Of a DNA stretch of 64,000 bases, positions 21,743 through 32,991 are shown piece by piece. The stretch covers positions 29,362,983-29,426,982 of the forward strand of contig CM038223.1 in assembly GCA_021442155.1 (NCBI GenBank), given 5' to 3'. Each line of letters begins with the position of its first letter. Position 1 is the first letter of the stretch. The translations under genes were made by a program, and so were the position numbers. Source of the stretch: Cymbidium sinense (Eukaryota > Streptophyta > Magnoliopsida > Asparagales > Orchidaceae). Below the pieces are notes generated by a model. It had not been told where the DNA came from and did not search any database. It was given only the letters and a program-made list of their open reading frames with translations.

Positions 21743-22890
21743 GTAAATCACAAGAGAATAAAAGAAGAAAATATACAAAGTATCAAACTCTCAATTTAAA
21801 AGGATTTTGCACTTAAAATCTAACTAATACAATATTAAGATAAACAATAAAGAGACCTCAAGGTGATTAAATTTCTTATTTAATTAAAGTTAAAGTAATA
21901 ATATGGACTTTATATGACATAATTAAAGTAAACAATTCTTAAAAGAAATTATTTTACTTTAAATGAAATAAAAACTTGAAATGAGAACTTGAAGAGCTAT
22001 ATGAAATCACATCACATGGATGACCAAAACATTTGCGTGAAAGTGTGATTAAAAAAAGTTATGCAATAAATACTTTCAAACAAACAATCTAATATTGGCT
22101 TCTTATCTGTAAAATCAATTTAATCACACCAAAGAGAAAATCTTTCAAATCTTTTGAAAGAAGAATGAAAAGAGATTAAGTGAATATTTGGGAAATAAAG
22201 CACATAAAACTTTTCATTCAAATCAAACTATTGAACTTAAATATTTAAGAGAATAAATGAAAGCACTTTTCTTACTCAAGTCCTTTATGTGTATGCAAAG
22301 AGATCTATGACTTGAAAGTTTCAAAGATGAATTTAAAAAGGACTTTAGTAAATCTTTAGCAATGTTAAAGCAAATCCTTTTAGTATACTCAAGATGAATG
22401 TCAAATATCTTGAATATGAAAATTATGAAAGACAATAAATATGAGAAGTTTTAAAGAGATTATTTCAAATCAAGCAAACCAAAAGGAATCATTTGAAGAT
22501 GAATAAAAAGAGAATATAAAAAAAATCTTAACCATAAAGTACATAGATTTTTTAGTCCAAATCAAAATAATAAAACTAATGATTCAAAAGATGGAAATAA
22601 AATAAATTTTCTTACTCAAGCCTTTGTATGTAAGCAATGAAATTAATTGACTTGATGTGAACTTTCCATGGAATAAAAGAGGCTTGAAAGAGTTGAGGAA
22701 GGTATCTACTTGAATGTAGTTGAAGAAAGAGTGATAAGCTTTTAACTCCCCTTTACAAGCAAATGTTTAAAAAGTAAGTGGATTAAGGAAAGTTAAACTC
22801 TTTTAGAGATGGATTGCATATGGAAATAGATTTTGAAATAAACAAAGCCAATTAATATTAAAAATTTACAATTTCATTAGGTGAAAAGAT
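21743..22890. other. unassigned AT-rich DNA with diverged internal repeats
   Basis: Recurring phrases such as TTTCTTACTCAAGYCYTT..TGTATGCAA (about 22,269 and 22,610) and GAAGATGAATAAAAAGAG suggest loose tandem structure. This may be the body of the LTR relic that carries the 35-bp array. No coding signal. Confidence 0.4.
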
Positions 22891-23039
22891 ATTTGAGAAG
22901 GTGGAGATTCCGGTTTCATAATTAAATGAATTATGATAATATGAAATTATAATCAAATCAAAAAATAAAATATAAATAGCATGATTTTAGATTTAAATTT
23001 CAATGCAATCATACAAAATTCATTTTTAAATGTATTTTG

Positions 23040-26000
23040 AATAATATATGAGGGGGTTTTATTTAATAATCCATAGTATTATAATTACTTAATTATTAAT
23101 TCTAAATTTTGAATATGTTTAGTGGGATGACTTCTGCTCTAATAATTTTCTTGTATTTATCAATGTGTTAATTAGAGAAATTAATTAATGAACCCCTAAT
23201 CACCCCTTAATATAATTAAGAGTAATTAAGCATATGAATAAAGATTTAATCTTAATTGAGATAATTAAACATTATTTGAGTAACGAGGAGGTTTATGGAA
23301 TGGGTTTTGGGATATTTTTCTTAAGTTATTCCCTAAACCCCCTTTCTTCCTTGATCCAAATATAATTAAGGATTAATCCACTAATGATCTACTTAATTAG
23401 TCTAATAAAACTTTCAAAACCAATCTGAAGTTAATCATTCTCTTGTTGAGTAGATCCTTAGGTGTTCAATAACCTAAGAGACTTCAAAGGAAGTTATAAT
23501 CAAACTACATGTGTATGATGGTTATGAAAGTACTTAATTAAACCCCTTAGCTTAATTAATCAAGAAATATGAGCCAATTGCATTAGGCGCCTTTATTTTT
23601 TAGGTGCATTGTAAATTTAAATTCCATGTGATTGCATATTATATGTTGTCTCATAATTACTTAATTAATTATGTTAAAGTGGTGTAGGTAAGGGGTAATT
23701 ATTCGATTTAATTCACACCTTAACCTAAATAAAATATAAAATCAACCTAATTATTCTAAAATTAAACTAAACTAATTTTCACATGGGGAAATAGATTAGG
23801 ACCAGCAAACTCTTTTCACATTTCCTAAGTCAAATCAAATTCAAAAATAAAAATCTCTTTAAATAATTTTTGATTCACTTTAAATGATCTTACTTCATAG
23901 GATTATCTTTAGGAATTAATTGGGGTGAATGAAGTCATATGTTTACATCACTTTATTTCTTTTCAAGCATACTAAATGTTATTTACCATATGAAACCATG
24001 CATTCATCTTTTAAAAAATAAATTAAATAAAATATTTTCCTTTTATGTCAAATTGCATGGTTTGGCTAAAGTTAAGAATATGAGTAGCTATTATCACTAT
24101 TAAATCAAAAATTATTTCCATAACCTATGAATCAAAGATTATGAATGAAGTGTTGCTACTTATAAGTACTTATAAGGTTACATGTGATTATGATTATAAG
24201 ATGTGTTTTGTGTTATTTTCCTTCTCTTCTCTTAACATAGACTTGTATAAGATTTGCAAAGTGTATAGTTCATTTGAAAGAACATAACACTTGCTTAAAT
24301 CTATTCCTATGCACTTCTATGTTATGACTTAAGAAGGATCTTCATATTACACATGTAAATTATATAACTAAATCAAACACAAAAATCTTTTGCATGATTC
24401 TTCATACATCTATTTCTTTCTATACATTTATATATATTTAAGAAAAGTAGTATATTAGTCTAGACATCTCGCGGTTGCGAGGCTTTAAGTAGCCCCAAGT
24501 AGGTCTTGTACCTTACACCCCTGGTGTAAAAAATAATGGTGTCGTACTCACTTATGTCTTTTATACATGTGGATGCACATTTAGCTAAATGATTAAAAGA
24601 ATCCCTCTTTTCTACATAAAAAATATGCATTCGTGGAATATCCAAATTTTCTTAAGCAACATGTCTTTGCATTCATCATTAAGGTGTGCTAATATTTTGC
24701 ATTGCATGTATAGGTATGTTTAGGATCATTCATATGCATGGTATACATGGTGGAAAGAAATAAATGGTTGTGTGTCATATGACAGTAATTCACCTCAACT
24801 AATCCTAAGATGTATTTCTTATTGAATAGGTTTATTTAGAGAAAATCTAAACTTAGGGTTAAGTAAAACACATAATAAAACAATCACTTAAGAAAAATTA
24901 TTAATGAATCTACTTTAGAAATTACTTAAGGTAGGGATGAAAGAGAAGTTCTCTTCTCTTTTCTTCTCTTTACAATATTTAGTAACTAAATGTAGGTTCA
25001 TTTAAACCAAATCAAATCATCAAATAAAATTAACAAATCAATTAAATCACTTAAAATAAAATCGCCCTCTAAGTTGAATCTTTCACACTTAGAAAATTTT
25101 AACCTTAAATCCTAGCTAAGACATACCACACAAGCCTTAAATGACACACACATTTGGATAAGTCATTATTTCTAGCTCTATGTTAAGGCGGTGCATAGTT
25201 TGATGCCTGATTTTATTTGGTGATGTAATATTTTAGACTGGATGTTATGGTGCATATGAGTAGACTGGATGATAGGGTGATCTTAGTCTAATCATGTCTT
25301 CTGTAGGGGATTGTGCTTAAGGAGCGTTATAATAAAAATATAAATACTTTTATTGTGCAGGTTGCTTATACCCCTAAGCATAATCCAAACTTAGATATGT
25401 GGACTTGGTTACCCATGTGTGGGGTGCTAAGTCCAAATTATTCATATAACTGCTTGGGTTGTGTGGTATGTTTAACTAATCTCTATTTTGTAGGTTTAAT
25501 TAAATTTATCTTTTCCCTTTTGATATAAATTTTGCAATTGAAATTGAATGAATGTTATGGGGGAATTAAGGTGAACATTGGTCGTAAGACCATATCTTAT
25601 GTACCATGTGAAGCCTTTGAAGCAACCACATTCCAACCAAGCCAAAAATAAAGAAAGAAAAGAAGTAAATTAAACATGAAGAATGAAAAATAGAGAATGA
25701 AGAATGGAGATTAAAGAATGAAGACCCCCATAACATAAATTCTTTTTAATTGTAATTATTTCATTTTTGTAATCCAGGTTGTATAAGGGTAGAGCTTGGC
25801 TACCCACATTTCTTTTCGGGTTTGTGCAGTGGAGACCGACCACATCGACCTTTTATTCTTTTGCACTGATTTTATAAATTGAGTGGTATTTTGTTTATAA
25901 TTGTGCAATTAGGATGAGATGATTTTCCTAGTTTCTTCATTATTTTGATGAATGGCCTGGCTGCGCTTAGGCTCTTAGAGAAAAATAAATTTTATATCCA

Positions 26001-27254
26001 ATTAATCAATTCAAAATTAAAATTAAATGACTCATAATCTTACCTAAAGCCTAAGACACAAATCAAGATAATAAAAGATTTAGCAACCCATTAACTGGAT
26101 GTTGTATGTCTCACATCATATATAAAATCATCTTGTTTCACTCTTGCTAACAGAGGGCTTCCACCTTTGCTAGAGAAAATAGCTTGACCTTTGAGAGCCA
26201 TGGTGGAAACACACCTCTTTCTTTTTTTATTTTGGCCCATAACTAATTTCTCATGCATTAAGCATATGAATCCCATAGCCCGTGTCAAATAAAAATGTCC
26301 AAAAATGAAAAAAATAAACTTAATAAAATTTGCATTAGATTAAGTCATGAGTTCATGCCCTTCATGATCTAATCTCTTAGGGAGTGAGTTTAAGGACTTA
26401 GTCTCCTTTCTAAATAAATAATAGCCTAGCTATCTTGGAAAGCATAAGACTTTCCTACATGTATTTAAAATCGTAGGAGGAGTTAGTTGGCGGCCATCCC
26501 TAGGCGGTTGTATGTCCAACAATCGGATGGTTTATCCTCTCCTGTGGAGGTAAACCATATACCCATTTTTTGCCCTTAGATTTAGGCTGTGTTTTAGCCA
26601 TCGCCAAAGCTCCCTAGATTTAGGATCCGAGGTTGTTATTTTCTTTTGCAGGCTACAAGCATAAATTCTTACCACTTAGGCATTTCCATGATCTTGTATT
26701 ATAGAATTATAAGTCCTAGATTTCTAATAAAAATCTAACTCAAATATATAATCCTCTTTAAATTTTAAAAATATAAAGCCTAACTATAGGATAATTTAGG
26801 ATATTCACTAGGTTTCCTAGTATCATGAGCATCCCCTATTCATCTCCCTTTGGTTTCAATAATAACTCCCTTCTTTCAATCAATCCCACTTGATTTTTCA
26901 AAAATAACTAATTGGTTGATAGACCTATCTTTGAAATCTTTGGAGACAATAATCATTTACCTTAATAGAGAGTATTCTTAAAGAATCTCATTCCATAAGA
27001 TGCAATTAACTATGGGGGCTTGCCTCCATAGGGAACTTAACTAACCTGGTTTAAAATAAACCCTACTTTACTTTTTCATGTAAAGTAGGAGAAAGATTTT
27101 TGGTACATTCGAAGAACCATTGTCCTTAGGAGTCCTCATTAGGTGATTAGGTATATTATAGGATGGTGACTTCTGTCTCTCGAGATAGTACATCATTTCT
27201 CAATATCACACCTAATCATCCTAATAAGTACATCTGCGGATCTACGTGGTGTCC
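23040..27254 (+). repeat. truncated LTR of the same Tat family (copy B)
   Basis: Collinear with the second half of the 3' LTR at 12,281-19,916. GGGATGACTTCTGCTC at about 23,123 matches the A copy near 15,433. One copy of the CTTTAAGTAGCCCCAA module lies at 24,440-24,552. TACCCATGTGTGGGGTGCTAAG (as two shorter shared words) and TTGTATAAGGGTAGAGCT match A near 17,992 and 18,410. The end, CATCTGCGGATCTACGTGGTGTCCC, parallels A near 19,872. The first ~2.8 kb of the LTR is missing. It retains a ~1.2 kb segment that copy C lacks. No internal element sequence adjoins it, so it is a solo or broken LTR. Confidence 0.75.
27010..27031 (+). other. conserved hairpin near LTR 3' end (copy B)
   Basis: CTATGGGGGC TT GCCTCCATAG: a 10-bp stem with one G-U wobble and a two-base loop, at the position homologous to 19,648-19,669. 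Confidence 0.55.
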
Positions 27255-27479
27255 CAACATATACAACATAACATTTATTTTTTAAATTCCCCAAGTATTT
27301 GAGAAATAAAATACTATAATCCCGAGCATGTCCAAAGAAAGGTTGGAAGATCTCCTCAGCTGTCAAGAAATGCTCCGACAACATTAAGCAAAAGAGTAGA
27401 TGTACAACTCAACTATTTATACATAATAACTAAACAAAGTTTGTAAGTGCTAATATTAACTTACAAATGCTCGCTCTCT

Positions 27480-28199
27480 AGGTGCTATAGGATAGTATGT
27501 CATGGGCAAATCAGTCGGGACCTTGAGCAAGTAAAGCGATGCCCATGATCTAAAGCATGGCATATAATGATTTACTATTTACTATTTATCTTCATCATTA
27601 TCACTGATCTAAATAATGTGATTTATTTTGTTAGGCTAGATAGCTATGTGTGCATGATGGTACTAAACCCAATCAGTATCAACTTTCCCACGCCCATCAA
27701 CTCTCTTAAAATTAGGATCTACTAGCGTTATATCTATATGATAAGTTTCCAAACTAATGAAAAACTCTGTCAAGAAGGTGCCACTCTTTCCTCTTTCAGC
27801 TAATTAGAGGGACACGTGATAACCAAATTTTCTAACCCACAAGGCCAATATATGATAAACGATATCTAATTAAATCATCATATAGCTCCCAAATAACCTA
27901 CACATGAGAGAAGTTAAAAGTCAACATTGGAATTAACATTTATAATAATAGTTTTACAATTTAATTTTTATACTTCACTCTCTAACAGTCCATCAAGCTC
28001 ATCTCTGTATAGCTTGACATTGCCAACTAGCATCTAGTGCATATATCATTCATTTCATCTAATAATTTAGTATATTATAATCAATCAAACTTTAAAATCA
28101 TCAGTGTATATTAACTTTTGAAATCAACTTTATGTATATCTTCTGACATGGAAATTAAACATCTATAATAATTATTCTTCTAACAACTTTTTTGAAGTT
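27480..28199 (-). pseudogene. possible plant mobile domain (PMD-like) remnant
   Basis: On the minus strand, about 27,640-27,830 reads in pieces ERGKSGTFLTEFF, RVDGRGKVDTDWV and YHHAHIAI..PNKINHII with stops. The pattern of a short Trp/His block followed by W..R.NHI resembles the plant mobile domain found with Mutator-like elements and in MAIL/MAIN proteins. It lies directly downstream of the MULE transposase on the same strand. Only short blocks are recognisable, so the call is tentative. Confidence 0.35.
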
Positions 28200-29030
28200 T
28201 TCTCTTAGATGCCTTAAGTAATGACGATGTGTAACCTAAGGGAATATGTCTCTACACCCACGTACTAGGCTGGTGTGTTTATCTAAAATGATGCACAGAT
28301 GAGTATTTGAAAAAATAACTGGAAGCATTTCATGAATGCAGAGTATGAACCAAAGCCATGACTCATTGGTTTCTAAATCTACAAGAGCAAAAGCTAGTGG
28401 GAATAATCCATCATTAACATCAATTCCAACAGCTATGAACATAGTACCTCGATACATTTCAAGCAAAAATGTGGTATCTATTCTAAAAATTGGACAACAG
28501 AATTCCCAACCTAAAATTGATGGCTCGGAAGCCCAGAATAATCTCTGAAATCGGTGTGTGGTTGTTGACTGTATCCTATAAACAGATCCTGATAATACAT
28601 AATAAATAACTTCCATGAATAAACTTAAAGAGCAATAAGAGTCACCCAAAAATCAAAAATTATTTTAATACTTTTATGCCTCGCATCCCATGCTTTAATA
28701 TAAGAAACTCTAATGTTAAATTTTGCTTCCATTTGCCCAATAATCTCTCTTAGTTTTAAATTTATCTAATTTCTAATCATAGTAATATGAAATAACTAAA
28801 GAACCTAGATGTGCACTCATGATGTCTGGAACTCATGATAGTGTTAATGCATGCGTGTGTAGCAACCCAATATTGATATTCTCTAAGCACCTCCTAATTG
28901 CTTGCTCCGACTGTAACGCATGTGCCACTGATATGATATAGTGGGATTATTGTGCTATGCGCATATAATTATGAAGTTCTTCTAATTTGAAGTAATTGTT
29001 AAGAATTGAACGTTATTGTGTATTGACTAA
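28200..29030 (-). pseudogene. Mutator-like (MULE/MuDR) transposase relic
   Basis: The minus-strand open stretch 28,236-28,649 contains FWASEPSILGWEFCCPIFRIDTTFL, with the first acidic catalytic region, then AVGIDVNDGLFPLAFALVD, ETNESWLWFI and CIILDKHTSLV. This is the block order of the MULE DDE core. Upstream on the same strand (28,650-28,790) KFNIRVSYIKAWDARHKSI matches the block that precedes the core in plant MULE proteins. Stops and missing segments show it is inactive. No terminal inverted repeats were identified by eye. Confidence 0.85.
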
Positions 29031-29811
29031 CTAATGACTACAAATTGAAGCTCCTTTTTATTTGAAAAACACATGCCTTTAGAAAGTTCATCTGAATTTT
29101 CAATATTATCTAAGAAAATAATGTTATTAAATTGGCCATCAAAAATAACATCTGCATTCTAATCTCTTATGGTTTCACAGATATGGACACAATCATTAGT
29201 ATAGACCATGTCTTCTTCATGCCCAGAACTTTTCAATGAATTATTCTTAATAAGATCATGACTTGCAATATTATCACTTAAACTAGGTTGTCCAATTAAA
29301 AGATCATTCTTGTCATTACTATGTTCAGATGCAGTACTTGATTCACTATTCATTATTTTTTATTCATCATCAAACACACAAGATGGTATAGTGGGTTGCT
29401 CATGCAAATTTACATCAATAATCATTGTGGTTATGTGCAATAACTTATAATGTAATAAATACTTTTAGAAAATTAATAACGTTATTGACAAGGAAAATTT
29501 CTATAAAAGAAAGACTAATCGTGGTTCCAATTTCTCATAGCTCTGCATCACAGTTGTTGATGGGAATTGCAGTCATGCACATAATATGAAGAAATATTAC
29601 GTTGCATGACAACAGTGTCGACTATAGATGAAGCACTATAGTAAAGTTTGACTTCTACATAAAGCATCAATGTCTGACGAGAAGCTTCATCAAATACAAT
29701 ATCACATACATGATCATAAGAAATTATTAATGTTATGAATTTCGAGTCGACATGAAAACGATATGTTACATCAACTGTAAATTTTTTTGTATCATTGTGT
29801 AGTGAGCTCAA
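29031..29811 (-). pseudogene. probable N-terminal part of the MULE protein (broken)
   Basis: Minus-strand open stretches 29,159-29,353 (acidic, Ser/Asn-rich) and 29,548-29,811 (with FTVDVTYRFHVDSKF and a C-terminal YYVHDCNSHQQL) precede the transposase core on the same strand at about the right distance for the N-terminal region of MURA proteins. They are assigned mainly by position and strand; sequence similarity alone would not suffice. Confidence 0.4.
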
Positions 29812-30317
29812 AATTTTCTATTTAAAATCATTCAAGTTTGTTTATCGCCAAATTTTATTATAGGACAATTTCTTCTACCGATATAATTTGGAATATAATG
29901 ATCATCAACGCACAGTTGCCCATCATAGAATAAGATTAAGGAGATGAACTCTTGACTCATTCTTAAGTATGATTATCAATTATCCTATAAGATTTGATGA
30001 AAAAAATGTACATGCTTAAGCACAGATTGTTGTGTGCAAAGTTGAATTGAAAATAAAATTATGTCTAATAATAAGTATTTGGAGCTTAGCAATGCACAAG
30101 CATATTTATATGCATTTACTCAACATTCACACCACTTTTGCAATAAAACATCACTTAACAAATCATAAGAACCCTAAACATATGTGAAAACTAAACTATA
30201 TGTGATTAAGTAATCTTCACTTATGATCCTAAAGTCATATACAAATAGAATAATTATAAAAAAAAGCTAAATCCTCTTAAATCTCAAGAATTTAACTTTT
30301 CAATAATTTCTATACTT

Positions 30318-30320
<3 letters not shown>

Positions 30321-30405
<85 letters not shown>
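30321..30405. repeat. (AT)n microsatellite, about 85 bp
   Basis: Uninterrupted AT dinucleotide run. Open frames across it encoding Tyr-Ile repeats are artefacts. Confidence 0.95.
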
Positions 30406-30406
<1 letters not shown>

Positions 30407-30735
30407 TTGCAAACCTGACGGAGAATGGGAAGCTTGGGAAAGAGAAGGTGGGGCCGATCAGAGAATGAACAGACTTCTTTTGGGGCTGCTGTGTCAGCTT
30501 GAGGATGAGAGGGCGAAGCGGGGAAGAGATGTTGAGACGACCATAGGGGATCATGGGGAAGGAATGTTAGCTCATGGATTCCACTGGCAGGGCCGGTGAT
30601 GACCACTCGCATGGTCAGGTATGTCAGCTCGCGGGGTCAGGGTGTCGAATCACGAGGGAAGGGATTGTGGTGTTGAGTCGGGAGGGAGGGGAAAAAAGGA
30701 GTCGCGATATGGGATCGGGATGACAATTTTATGCC
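30406..30735. other. GC-rich block of unknown origin
   Basis: About 330 bp, clearly GC-richer and purine-rich on the plus strand (GGGAGGGAGGGGAAAAAAGG near 30,680), between the (AT)n tract and the gene promoter. It could be the 5' end of the minus-strand MULE or captured host sequence. No protein similarity seen. Confidence 0.4.
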
Positions 30736-31319
30736 ATAAATAAGTTGCTCGTAACGGGCGATTTGCATCACATAAGAGCTGAGTTAGCATCATACGTTAA
30801 ATGAGCTATTATACTTATTTTTTAAAAAAATTTGACTTAAACAGTTAATTATTATTTAAACAATAATTATTTTAAAAAAAATTATCCTCGAGATATTTCT
30901 CTACTTAGATCGGTAACAGACAATAAGTTTAAATTTTTAGTGCAGCATTTATTATTATTTTCTTAATTCATTTATTTAGTTATCAGCCCATGGATTATAT
31001 TATTTATCCAATTGCAATAAAATTGTAAGCATTGCTGCAACGCGTCCACCGTTGCGGACGCTTTCAGCATACGGTACGGCAATTTATCGTGTCGCTCAGC
31101 TGAAGCCCACGGATCAAATATTGTATACATTTGTCTTTACAGGTAGTAATTTCAACTAACTTAGGTCCATTAGATCTGCAGTAATAATCGTTTAAAGTAC
31201 GACATATTAGCTTTTCTTTTTTAGCTCGAATCTTAAAGCAAATGCAGGGTAGTCGAACCTGGCTGTTAATATTTTTTTTCTCGTTCACGTCGGCATATCT
31301 CTGTCTGCCCATTTGAGCC

Positions 31320-31500
31320 TCCCCGGCATCTCCCCCCGTTTTAAAACTTTCAAATCCCTTTCGACCCGCCGCTCACTCTCTCGCTTCTATTTTATTTTGG
31401 CCCTAGAAGGCAAGAAGCCGAAGACGCCGCCTCCTGTTCCTGCTCCCATCGTAGCCGAATTCGATTGAATACCAACGAAACCCTAGCTCAGATATCGGCG
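31320..31500 (+). promoter_or_regulatory. proximal promoter and 5' UTR of the SMPD4-like gene
   Basis: C/T-rich leader typical of plant 5' UTRs (CTCACTCTCTCGCTTC near 31,372). The sequence turns GC-rich at about 31,310. A telo-box (AAACCCTA, 31,478-31,485) lies about 16 bases before the ATG; such boxes are frequent near the start of broadly expressed plant genes. The transcription start site itself is not identifiable by eye. Confidence 0.5.
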
Positions 31501-32991
31501 ATGATTCCCCGGCTTTACTCCATGGACGCTCACACCCGAGCTCAGGACCTCGCCTCTTCCGTTCTCTCATCCTCCTCCCCTCCAGCCATCGCCTCCGCGA
31601 TCTCTGCCGCGGAGTCCATCCTCTGCAAGCTCTCCGCCGACCAAACCCGTGCCTTCTTTTCCATCGCGTTCCCCGCCATCATCTGCCGACTCTTCGGCTT
31701 CGACGAATCTTCTACAAACCTCTCCTCCTCAACCTCCACCGCCTGGATTGACCAGGCCCATCACAATCCTGTCCTAGCTTCCCGCCTGTTCGCTCTTCTT
31801 TCTCCCCAGGGCCCTCTCTTCTCCGCTATCTCCTCTGCCGATCGTCATGGCCTCGTCAAGTACGTATTCCCGACGGAGCGGCTCCCGGAGTGGATGAGGT
31901 ACGCGCTGCAGAGCGAGCGCCATTCCTCGATCCTTTCCGACCTATGCCCCCTCTTTAGAGGGAGGGTCAAGGAGGATCCAATCCAGGGGGCTTTCCAACT
32001 ACAGCTGAATTCCTTCGAGTACTACATATTTTGGTTTGCGTACTATCCCGTGTGTAGGGGGAATAGTAAGGGTTCGGATGATATTTTGGGGCCGAAGAGC
32101 CGGCGGAAGTCGAGGTTGGAGAACTGGACAGCGTCTCTGCCTGCCCTTGTCAACTCCAGCAGGAGGTCTGGTCAGAAGACTGAAGTTAGTTTATACCTCC
32201 GACTTCTTTATTCCTATCTGTGTGCCTTTGTGCCCAAGTGCAGTTTGGGTTCTCACCAGCCATACCGCAGCTCCCTTCTGCATTATTCTTCGAGCTGCGA
32301 CATTTCTGTATTTGAGCAGGCTGAGATCCTGGTCTATGCCTTGATTCATTTTTGGTTAGTGGACAATGATTTTTCACCCTTGCCTTTGAATGTTTCCCGG
32401 TCATTTGGCATCTCTTTCCAGCATAGAGCATTCATAGTAGAGGCACCTCCGACAGCTGGATTGGGTGAAGTGGTGAAGCTGTTTGTAAAGTACCTCAGTT
32501 CTTACTTAGTTGTTCGTGCTGAAGGAGGTAATCAGAAGGTTCTGGGGTTGGTTGGTGCTTCTTCCATGATGCCCATGCTTTCTTTAGAGAGCACTGCTTG
32601 TTCCTGGAACTCAGCGGTACAGAGGCCCTTGTACAGATTTCTCTTGAGGACTTTTCTTTTCTGTCCCATTGGGGCATCTATAAAGAATGTGGACCAGGTT
32701 TTGTCTATGTGGGTAACGTATATGGTTCCTTGGAAAACTAATCCTGAAGATTTTGTTGAGTTTGAGCAGCCAAAAGAGTACAAATTGGAGAGTTCAACAA
32801 AGGAACTGAATCATGGGAAAATCGAAGGAGAAAATGAAAGATCCCACCCACCAACTATGTACACATCCTTTTGGGAGGGCTATGTAGCTTCTAATTATCT
32901 TTTCTACAGCTCATTGTTTGTGCATTTTCTTGGCTTTGCACACAAGTTTCTTCATACTAATGTTGAGACTGTAGTTGAGATGGTGTCGAAG
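31501..32991 (+). CDS. exon 1 of SMPD4-like gene (residues 1-497)
   Basis: GC-rich exon starting [17 protein letters not shown], ending ETVVEMVSK before donor AAG|GTTTGT. An Ala/Ser-rich helical N-terminus is followed by the FEYYIFWFA block and the [15 protein letters not shown] and [21 protein letters not shown] segments typical of the family. Downstream of 32,991 the open frame continues into intron for 168 bases by chance, with no family similarity. Confidence 0.9.

Noticed and set aside
30300..30612. Two overlapping minus-strand ORFs with long Tyr-Ile runs
   Set aside because: They are translations through the (AT)n microsatellite; same for ORFs at 37,151-37,339 and 37,433-37,669.
31465..31500. 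A longer N-terminus for the SMPD4-like protein starting at 31,465
   Set aside because: The codon at 31,465 is TTG. The first in-frame ATG is 31,501 and gives the expected family length.
32036..32783. Other-frame ORFs of 60-102 residues inside exon 1
   Set aside because: Shadows of the GC-rich coding exon; no independent evidence.
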